From positions 1 to 20,246 of the IMG/VR virus record IMGVR_UViG_3300011114_000044: a DNA stretch of 20,246 bases; one strand, written 5' to 3'. Source of the DNA: a virus. Made by a program: the position numbers and the translations under genes. The notes under the pieces are model-generated. The model had not been told where the DNA came from and ran no database searches. It saw only the letters and a program-made list of their open reading frames with translations. Below are positions 1 to 6,020 of the stretch, piece after piece. The first letter of the stretch is position 1; each line of letters begins with the position of its first letter.

Positions 1-848
1 GCTGCTTCACGCAGCAGTTTCTGTTCTGCGATGTTGAGCGCCTCACCCTTGGCTTGCTTGGACAGAGCAGACTTGACGCCCTCTTTCCACGCAGCTTTAC
101 CCAGCAGGCTGGAGAACGCAGCGGCTGCGCCACCCACCGGAGTGCCAGAGGCGGCAGTACCAGCGAGGAAACCCAGTCCAGCCGTGGCGATGGACTCGAT
201 CATGTTCGGCCCTTGCTGGGCGAAGTTGGCTACCAGCCACTCAACGGCACCGCGACCCGACTCGATGTCGGTGAACTGGCGTTCGTAGGGGGTTGTCTTG
301 CGCAGGTCTTCCATCTGCTGACCAACGATGCGACCACCAGTCTCCTCGGCACCGGCAAGTTGCAAGGCGCGGCCAGCCAGCATCTGCGTGACATCGACGC
401 CGCGCCCAAAGTTGCGTGCGGCCAGCGTGCCCAGCGAAGGGTTGCGCACGTTCTGAACCAGTTGACCGTAGGACTGTGAGTCGAGCGGCATCCAGTCTCC
501 GCCTGTGGGTAAACCCGTTGATGGGCCACCGAGCAGACCCTCGGCCTGCACCAACGACTGTGCGTCGTCACTGGAAAACGTGGTGCCTTGGACGAAGAAC
601 TCTTTGCGCGACGGGCTGTAGCCAATGGACGGTGGCTGCTTCATCTCCGGCATCGTGAACTGATTTTGGCGGGCGAGTCGTACACCCATGCCACCCATGA
701 TGGCGAGGCTAGAGAGGTCGTCGCGCAGCGCATCAGAACCTGACGCCGATGCTGCGTTTTGAAACCCAAACGGATTTACGACCGCAGATGGAACCCCGTT
801 TGCGTCCTGATAAAGAGGGTTTTCAAACGAAAGTCCTTTGGTTGCCAT
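1..848 (-). CDS. N-terminal part of a large internal virion (ejection) protein, cut by window edge
   Basis: An open frame without stops runs from an ATG at 848 to the left edge, giving 282 residues with the C-terminus missing. The start follows the TGA of the 674-residue gene after a single base, which fits the coupled gene layout here. The sequence opens MATKGLSFENPLYQDANG. It continues with a Gly/Ala-rich hydrophobic stretch at about residues 215-250, containing spaced small residues that could form a membrane or glycine-zipper segment. A Lys/Ala/Glu-rich probable helix follows at 251-282. In T7-like phages the last and largest structural genes (gp15, gp16) encode ejected internal proteins, and position plus the hydrophobic segment suggest that role. 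No enzymatic motif is visible in the part present. Confident as a gene, moderate on function. Confidence 0.8.
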   Translation of the reverse strand, partial: MATKGLSFENPLYQDANGVPSAVVNPFGFQNAASASGSDALRDDLSSLAIMGGMGVRLARQNQFTMPEMKQPPSIGYSPSRKEFFVQGTTFSSDDAQSLVQAEGLLGGPSTGLPTGGDWMPLDSQSYGQLVQNVRNPSLGTLAARNFGRGVDVTQMLAGRALQLAGAEETGGRIVGQQMEDLRKTTPYERQFTDIESGRGAVEWLVANFAQQGPNMIESIATAGLGFLAGTAASGTPVGGAAAAFSSLLGKAAWKEGVKSALSKQAKGEALNIAEQKLLREA

Positions 849-849
849 A

Positions 850-2874
850 TCAACGTCCCATGTTTAGCCCTACGACTGGGCGAGCGGCTGGCGGAAGTTC
901 TATCTTGCCAAGCGGAGTTTCTTCGACCTTGCCGTCAGGGTTGATTACAAATACACGATTGCCCTGTTGGAAGTATGCCACGCCCTTGCTTGTGTCGATA
1001 GTCAACTTACCCTGAAGTTGCTTGGCACGTTCCTCGGCAATCTTGTACTCACCGTCGATCATGGCCTTCTGGATGTCACGCATGGCGTTGACCAGTGCGT
1101 CGCCGTACTTGCGCTTGAGCGCCAGTTCGTTCTCTAACTGCGCCGACTGTGCGCTGGCAGTACGGGCTTCCGGGCTGAACTCTCTAAGCGCCATCGCGGC
1201 CAACTGCGCTGGGGACACACCGTCCTGCACCTTTTTGCCATTGATGAAGTAGTTGTACTTGCCATCAGGCCGAGGCTGGATTCCCACTGGGGTGCCCATG
1301 AACTGGGTCAGCACACCAGACAGACGACGTGGATCGTTGGCAGTGGCGAGTTCACGCAGACCCTGCATCCCTTGCAGATACGTTTGCTTCTGTCCAACTT
1401 GTTGCTGAATCTGGAGCAGGCTTGCGTCAAGCTGACCAATGTTCTCGCGCAACCGCATGGCCGCTTCGATACCCTGCTGGGTACCACTGCGCAGGTACAC
1501 CTGTGCCAACTGTGCGGTTTCGTTGCGCTGTTGAGTCAGAAACGCAGCCTGTTGCTGCGCCATCTGGTTGACCTGCTGCAACTCATACGGGATGGACTCG
1601 GGGTTGGCAAGGTAAAACTCGGCCATCTCCATATTGCGGGCCGGAGTCTGTGGAACTTCCAACGCCGCAGGAGCCGCACCGGGTGCAGCGGCAGCACCGG
1701 GGACGGGAGCAGCGGCAGCACCCGTAGGAGCTAAAGCGGCCAGAACTTTCGGGATGTACGTACGAGTTTCTTCCGGGAGCTTGTTGAAGTCGGCACCAGC
1801 GGCCAGCCACTTGTCCACGCGCCCCGGCCCTGCGTTGTATGCAGCCAGTGCGTATTCCAGATTGCCGTTGTACCGCTGGAGCATGGCGTCCATATACCGT
1901 TGGCCGTAGCCAGCGCCCACCGTCGGGTCAGCCAGCAGCCGTTTGGCTTCTGCTTCGTTGCGCTTGCCAACCTGTGTGCCCATCTGCTCGGCAAAGTCAA
2001 ACACGTTGGGTAAACCGAAGCCGGGTTTCATGGCCGTGGATGGCAACACCTGCATTAAACCAGTAGCACCCTTGTTACTAACAGCACCGGGTTTACCCGC
2101 ACTCTCCACCTGAATCATGGCTTGCAACAGTTGCTGTGGGTTGGGCAGTTGCGCCGCAGGGGTTGGTGGAAGTGTGCTGCGTTGCCGTGCCTGCGCAGCA
2201 TCAGTCGCGGCCTGCTCCGGTTCTCGTACATAGCGGTCGTAAAACGGAGTCATGGAGAACTGACGGTACTGCGTGTCTGTCGGCAGCGTAGTTTCACCAG
2301 TGATAGCGTTGACCACCCGGCCTGCAAGGTTCTGTGCTCCCGCAACACCCGCACCGAATAGATTCAGGCCAGCCGCAACCGGGGCTTGGGCTACGTCAAG
2401 GATGGCCGTGGGCGCACGCAACAGCGCCAGCCGGTCAGCCTGAGACTGCGACATGTCAAGTTGCACAGGCGGCAGTGTGCGGCCCTGAATCGTTGGCTGT
2501 GGCGCGACCGGAGCAGGAGCAGCCACACCGGGGGCAGCACCGGGCGCAGCCGGAGCAGTAGCAGCCACACCGGGTGCAGCCGGAGCCACACCGAGCGCAG
2601 CAGGCGCAGCGGGAGCCGCAGCAGCAGGTGCAGGTGCAGGAGCGGCACCCATCGGCATCGTTTGTCCGGGCATGAACTGCTGCGTGTACTGAGCCACGTT
2701 TACCGGCTGGAAAGACGGCATCTGCAACCCGGCCAACTGCTTCTTCAGATCGGCTGTCCGATTCTGTTCTTCGATGATAAGCTGGTTCTGACGGGAAACG
2801 CGCTCGGCTTCTTCAGCCTGTCGCATCCCTTGACCGACGACGCCAGCGCCGCCAAGTAGTTGTCCGAGGTTCAT
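850..2874 (-). CDS. Internal virion protein with lytic transglycosylase (SLT) domain
   Basis: A 674-residue protein. Residues 20-50 are charged and probably helical. Residues 76-125 are an Ala/Pro/Gly-rich linker. Residues 245-382 match the soluble lytic transglycosylase family: catalytic Glu257 in QVES, then GLMQ at 272-275, AYNAGPG at 345-351 and an ETRTYIP motif at 369-375. A second Ala/Pro linker lies near 385-407, followed by a long helical, Gln-rich region and a short beta-rich C-terminus. Such domains cleave the glycan strand of peptidoglycan. In virions they locally open the wall so that DNA and ejection proteins can pass, as T7 gp16 does at its N-terminus. Here the domain sits mid-protein and the next gene is separate. 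The ATG at 2874 has a very strong Shine-Dalgarno at 2878-2885. Confidence 0.88.
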   Translation of the reverse strand: MNLGQLLGGAGVVGQGMRQAEEAERVSRQNQLIIEEQNRTADLKKQLAGLQMPSFQPVNVAQYTQQFMPGQTMPMGAAPAPAPAAAAPAAPAALGVAPAAPGVAATAPAAPGAAPGVAAPAPVAPQPTIQGRTLPPVQLDMSQSQADRLALLRAPTAILDVAQAPVAAGLNLFGAGVAGAQNLAGRVVNAITGETTLPTDTQYRQFSMTPFYDRYVREPEQAATDAAQARQRSTLPPTPAAQLPNPQQLLQAMIQVESAGKPGAVSNKGATGLMQVLPSTAMKPGFGLPNVFDFAEQMGTQVGKRNEAEAKRLLADPTVGAGYGQRYMDAMLQRYNGNLEYALAAYNAGPGRVDKWLAAGADFNKLPEETRTYIPKVLAALAPTGAAAAPVPGAAAAPGAAPAALEVPQTPARNMEMAEFYLANPESIPYELQQVNQMAQQQAAFLTQQRNETAQLAQVYLRSGTQQGIEAAMRLRENIGQLDASLLQIQQQVGQKQTYLQGMQGLRELATANDPRRLSGVLTQFMGTPVGIQPRPDGKYNYFINGKKVQDGVSPAQLAAMALREFSPEARTASAQSAQLENELALKRKYGDALVNAMRDIQKAMIDGEYKIAEERAKQLQGKLTIDTSKGVAYFQQGNRVFVINPDGKVEETPLGKIELPPAARPVVGLNMGR
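2511..2648 (-). repeat. Degenerate Ala/Pro/Gly-coding repeat tract
   Basis: This tract within the transglycosylase gene is made of imperfect short GC-rich units that code for Ala-Pro-Gly runs at about residues 76-122. It is seen directly as repeated forms of 'gcagccacaccggg' and 'gcagccggagc'. It most likely encodes a flexible linker and may vary in length between related phages. A shorter tract of the same kind lies at about 1654-1722. Confidence 0.7.
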
Positions 2875-2877
2875 AGT

Positions 2878-2885
2878 ATCTCCTT
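2878..2885 (-). promoter_or_regulatory. Strong Shine-Dalgarno of the transglycosylase gene
   Basis: Reads AAGGAGAT on the minus strand, three bases from the ATG at 2874. It overlaps the TAA stop of the upstream gene (2884-2886), so termination and re-initiation are probably coupled. Confidence 0.75.
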
Positions 2886-4386
2886 AACCGCGACCTTGCG
2901 ACCGCTGGCCCCCGGTCAGGGAACCGAACAAGTTGCCAATGTCGCCTTGAGTCTCCCGCGCCCGCTGATTTGCTGCGGTGTACGCACCACGCAAGTTCGT
3001 GTAGTCGCCCATACTGGACGGGTAGCTTGTAGGCATCATCTGCATACCGGCCTGCATGGTTTGCAAGCGGCCACCCACACCAGTGAGATAGCCTTGATCA
3101 AACGACGTGCCCACATCACGGGCAGTTGCCAGATCAAAGCGACGTGCTTCCGCAGCCCGACCCGCACCTTCAAGGCCACGCAGCCCAGCACGTTTGGCTT
3201 TGGCTGCGGCAGTCTGGGCGCGGCGTGCGCGTTGCAAGCCGAAGTACTCAGGGTCGAAATACTTGGATTCGCCCATAAGGTTCTGTGCCTGCTCCAGTCG
3301 CTGTGCAAACAAGCCAGCGTTGGTCTGCTGGAGGGTACGCAACTCGTCTGTTTGCGCGGTCAGCAAGGCACGCTCTTGGTCTGATAGGCCATCGCCAGCA
3401 ATGACGGAGCCAGCCAGTTGGCCTGCGGCCCGCAATGTCAGATCAGCCAGCGCCTTCGGATCATTGAACTTGGCGGCGATCTCACCGGGCACCTTGGACA
3501 ACGCATCCATGAACGTGGTGGGCTTGTCCGCAGCCGTTGCGCCTGTACCTGTGCCAGCAGCAATCGTGCCGCCTGTAGCAGCGCCGGTGGGGCCAACGTA
3601 GGAACCGCCCGAGTACTGAGAGATCGGAGTTGTTGACTGGGCAGTACCTGCACCAGTCGTGACTTGAGTGCCGCCTGTAACCGGATTGACCGATGCGACC
3701 TGCAAACCGGTTGACGATGGAGCGTAAGCACCAAGACTGTAGTCAATCGGGGTGCCCGTTGTCAGTGCGTTGGACACACCAGCTTGGAAGAAGCCCGGAT
3801 CAGCGGCCCGCAGACCGAAGCCAGCCGTAGCGGGGTTGAGGCCCACAGTGGGGAACTGTGCCCCAGATGCGAGGCTGTAGTCCGCGCCAGTGAACCCGGC
3901 TGGGCCACCAGCACCGGCCAATCCGGTGGGCGCTCCTGCACCGCCGAACGAGGTGGGCATTGTCAGCCCCGCACCGCCACCGCCTGTGGCACCGCTAAGA
4001 CCCGATGTAACACCTGTACCAAGGCTGTAGTCTACGGGGGAAACCCCTGCGGTGGTCGTCGCGGCGGTGGGTGCTGCGGTTCCAGCGGCGGGAGTAACTC
4101 CGCCTCCAGCAGCAGTCGGTGCAGTGGTATACCCCCCGATGCCTCCTCCAATCGCCCCCAGCAATGCCCCTCGCCCAACGTCGCCACCGAGTACCGCCTG
4201 TGATGCGCCTCCCAGTGCTGCGCCTACGGCTGCGGAACCCAGCACACTACCGACAGTTGCGGACATGCCGAACGTGGCCGCAGTGATACCCGCCGATGCG
4301 CCGATTGCCCCGGCGATAGCCGGAGCAGCAAATGGAATGGCGATTGCAACTGCAACCCCGATGATAGTTTTTACGGCATTGCTCAT
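2884..4386 (-). CDS. Gly/Ala-rich internal virion protein
   Basis: A 500-residue protein of unrecognised family. Residues 5-85 are hydrophobic and very rich in Gly and Ala, with GxxxG-type spacing (for example GAIGASAG and GAIGGGIGG), as in membrane-active glycine-zipper segments. Residues 85-285 are low-complexity Gly/Thr/Ala/Pro sequence containing three copies of a DYSL motif (119-122, 169-172, 215-218). Residues 290-500 are charged and mostly helical, with an Arg/Ala-rich stretch at about 390-425. Its place between the gp13-like protein and the transglycosylase corresponds to T7 gp14, the internal protein that enters the outer membrane, and the hydrophobic N-terminus fits. That assignment is by position and composition only. 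The start has a perfect Shine-Dalgarno at 4391-4398. Confidence 0.8.
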   Translation of the reverse strand: MSNAVKTIIGVAVAIAIPFAAPAIAGAIGASAGITAATFGMSATVGSVLGSAAVGAALGGASQAVLGGDVGRGALLGAIGGGIGGYTTAPTAAGGGVTPAAGTAAPTAATTTAGVSPVDYSLGTGVTSGLSGATGGGGAGLTMPTSFGGAGAPTGLAGAGGPAGFTGADYSLASGAQFPTVGLNPATAGFGLRAADPGFFQAGVSNALTTGTPIDYSLGAYAPSSTGLQVASVNPVTGGTQVTTGAGTAQSTTPISQYSGGSYVGPTGAATGGTIAAGTGTGATAADKPTTFMDALSKVPGEIAAKFNDPKALADLTLRAAGQLAGSVIAGDGLSDQERALLTAQTDELRTLQQTNAGLFAQRLEQAQNLMGESKYFDPEYFGLQRARRAQTAAAKAKRAGLRGLEGAGRAAEARRFDLATARDVGTSFDQGYLTGVGGRLQTMQAGMQMMPTSYPSSMGDYTNLRGAYTAANQRARETQGDIGNLFGSLTGGQRSQGRG

Positions 4387-4390
4387 TTCG

Positions 4391-4398
4391 ATCTCCTT
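4391..4398 (-). promoter_or_regulatory. Strong Shine-Dalgarno of the Gly/Ala-rich internal protein gene
   Basis: Reads AAGGAGAT on the minus strand, four bases before the ATG at 4386. It is the same octamer as at 2878-2885 and overlaps the last codons of the upstream acetyltransferase-like gene. Confidence 0.75.
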
Positions 4399-4828
4399 AT
4401 AGGGCCATCCTGACGTACATACATGACTTGTTGAACCCGAAACGGTTCATATAAATCTTTGCAAGACGCTCAGGTGCATACGCATCAAGGAACTCCACCC
4501 CGTTGGCTTTGAGCCATTCAAGGATGATGTGCCAATATGCAGATTTGAATCTCATCAAACCACGGCCAGCGAGCGCCATCACATCTGCGCCCTTCTTACC
4601 GTTGGCGGTGTTGAACTGAATGCCCATCACACAAGCAGGCTCGCCGTCCTCGAATCCAACAAAGACTGCAACCAGTCCAGCGATTGCAAGGACGTAAATA
4701 TCCTTGGCGTCCAGTTCGTCTTTGGCAATCTCATTGCCTTTACATGCAGCGTCAAAATGCGGCTCCAGAACCGGCCACAACTCAGTGACTCGTTCAGGTG
4801 TCAACATCTCAATGGTCATGTCTGTCAT
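4397..4828 (-). CDS. GNAT-fold protein, T7 gp13-like internal virion protein
   Basis: About 143 residues. The C-terminal half has the look of the GNAT acyltransferase fold: a helix over GLMRFKSAYWHIILEWLKANG, a strand (VEFLDAYA), then RLAKIYMNRFGF, which resembles the closing helix-turn-strand of GNAT enzymes. T7 gp13, an internal virion protein, belongs to a family placed in the acetyltransferase superfamily, and this gene has the matching position just before the large internal proteins. I cannot see a clear acetyl-CoA pyrophosphate loop (Q/RxxGxG/A); a nearby LAGRG is only suggestive, so catalytic activity is unsure. Two adjacent ATGs exist at 4831 and 4828. The second is six bases from an AAGGA ribosome site and is preferred, and both overlap the upstream TGA. 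Confidence 0.78.
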   Translation of the reverse strand: MTDMTIEMLTPERVTELWPVLEPHFDAACKGNEIAKDELDAKDIYVLAIAGLVAVFVGFEDGEPACVMGIQFNTANGKKGADVMALAGRGLMRFKSAYWHIILEWLKANGVEFLDAYAPERLAKIYMNRFGFNKSCMYVRMAL

Positions 4829-5661
4829 CATGCGTCCTTGTATTTCTCAACCAAGCTGTCGAAGAACTCTTTGCCCTTCATCTTCACGACGTTGGCGGGG
4901 ATAACGAATTCTCCCTCATGGGCGTTGATCAGTACAGAGCCATCGGTCTTTCTGGAGTCAGGGGTCATACCGCCACGGGCCATCGACGGCACTGCGCCGC
5001 TGGAGACTTGGGAGGCGCTGATCTCGGGGCCACCGGCCATTGCGGGAGAACCGCCTTGCATCATGTTCTGACCACCGGTGTCAGCCTGTATGGCACGGGC
5101 CGCAAGCAACAGAACAAACACCAGACCTTGATCGTACTGGGGCGGCAAGTCCTGCTCGGTGGCGATACCGTTTTGGATGGCAAACTTGCGGACGTAAGGA
5201 TACATCTCGGGGTTCTGTGCAGCAACTGTTGCTAACTGGACAACCATGTTAAGTTCTTGCTGTGTCAACTCGCCGGTCTGCATGACCTGCTGGATCGCTA
5301 CCCGGATGGCCGCAACCTGTTGTGGGTTCTGCGTGGCAAACTGGTTGACCTGCATCTCCAGCATCTGGGGCGACATTGTGCCGCCCTGTCCAACTGCCTG
5401 CTCACTGACACCAACGCCCGTACCGGCGCTCATACCTGCACCGGGCATACTGGACATACCGGCCATATCAGGCGCACCGCCGGAACCAATCATGCCGCCA
5501 GCTTGGTACGATGGAGCGAAAGTTGCCGCGCCGCCCATGCCGCCCGACAGGCCAGCCATTGGGGGTGTATTCATTGAAGGGGTGCCTGCGCTGCCGACAT
5601 TCAAAATGCTTGCAAGCGCCGGTGGAATATCGGGCATCGACATGTTGTAGGGGTTCTGCAT
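4828..5661 (-). CDS. Phage virion-associated protein with conserved C-terminal HEGEFVIP motif
   Basis: About 277 residues. Residues 1-95 are Met/Gly/Pro/Ser-rich and probably disordered. Residues 95-180 are Gln-rich and helical (for example the MQVNQFATQNPQQVAAIR region). The C-terminus carries SVLINAHEGEFVIPANVV followed by KGKEFFDSLVEKYK. A very similar ending recurs in aquatic podovirus proteins near the tail genes, and I recall no assigned function. It may be a virion or assembly factor that ends in a small beta hairpin plus helix. An ATG at 5667 overlaps the upstream stop as ATGA, but the AAAGGA ribosome site abuts it directly. The ATG at 5661 has correct spacing, so I chose that start. 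Confidence 0.8.
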   Translation of the reverse strand: MQNPYNMSMPDIPPALASILNVGSAGTPSMNTPPMAGLSGGMGGAATFAPSYQAGGMIGSGGAPDMAGMSSMPGAGMSAGTGVGVSEQAVGQGGTMSPQMLEMQVNQFATQNPQQVAAIRVAIQQVMQTGELTQQELNMVVQLATVAAQNPEMYPYVRKFAIQNGIATEQDLPPQYDQGLVFVLLLAARAIQADTGGQNMMQGGSPAMAGGPEISASQVSSGAVPSMARGGMTPDSRKTDGSVLINAHEGEFVIPANVVKMKGKEFFDSLVEKYKDA

Positions 5662-5663
5662 GT

Positions 5664-6020
5664 TCATCCTTTCAGTTGGTTGATCAACGTGTTCACCGTT
5701 GCTCGTAAATTGGCTACGTCATTTGCAAGCTGCTGAACATCAGACACCAACTTACCATAATCGTCAAGGCTCGGCACAGTCGCCCCGCCTATTGTATAAC
5801 CCGTGCCCTGCGCAGTCACGCGAGTCATGTTCTGGGTCGCCGGGTTGGACACCGTAACTTGACCCTTGACAACAGCACGGACTGAGTTGTCGGCACCCCG
5901 AGCGCCAGTCAGCAACTCGATGTTCTCTTTCATGGCAGTCAGGGTGTTGAACTGCCAATCACTCAGCCCGCCTTGCGGGATAGACGGTATCGCTGTGAAG
6001 CGTGGGCCACGTGTTGCCAT
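5664..6020 (-). CDS. Small phage structural protein with C-terminal coiled coil
   Basis: A 118-residue protein. The N-terminus has a basic, Pro-containing segment (RGPRFTAIPSIPQGGLSDWQ). The middle (about 45-85) is Thr/Val/Gly-rich and likely beta. Residues 84-116 form a heptad-like coiled coil (YGKLVSDVQQLANDVANLRA onward). The TGA of the nozzle gene and this ATG share a base (TGATG at 6018-6022), which indicates coupled translation. I do not recognise a family. A tail or core accessory protein that oligomerises through the coiled coil is the likeliest reading, from its place between nozzle and internal proteins. Confidence 0.75.
   Translation of the reverse strand: MATRGPRFTAIPSIPQGGLSDWQFNTLTAMKENIELLTGARGADNSVRAVVKGQVTVSNPATQNMTRVTAQGTGYTIGGATVPSLDDYGKLVSDVQQLANDVANLRATVNTLINQLKG

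Noticed and set aside
2511-2648. Repeat tract considered as a CRISPR array
   Set aside because: Units are short, imperfect, without spacers, and lie in frame within a coding region.
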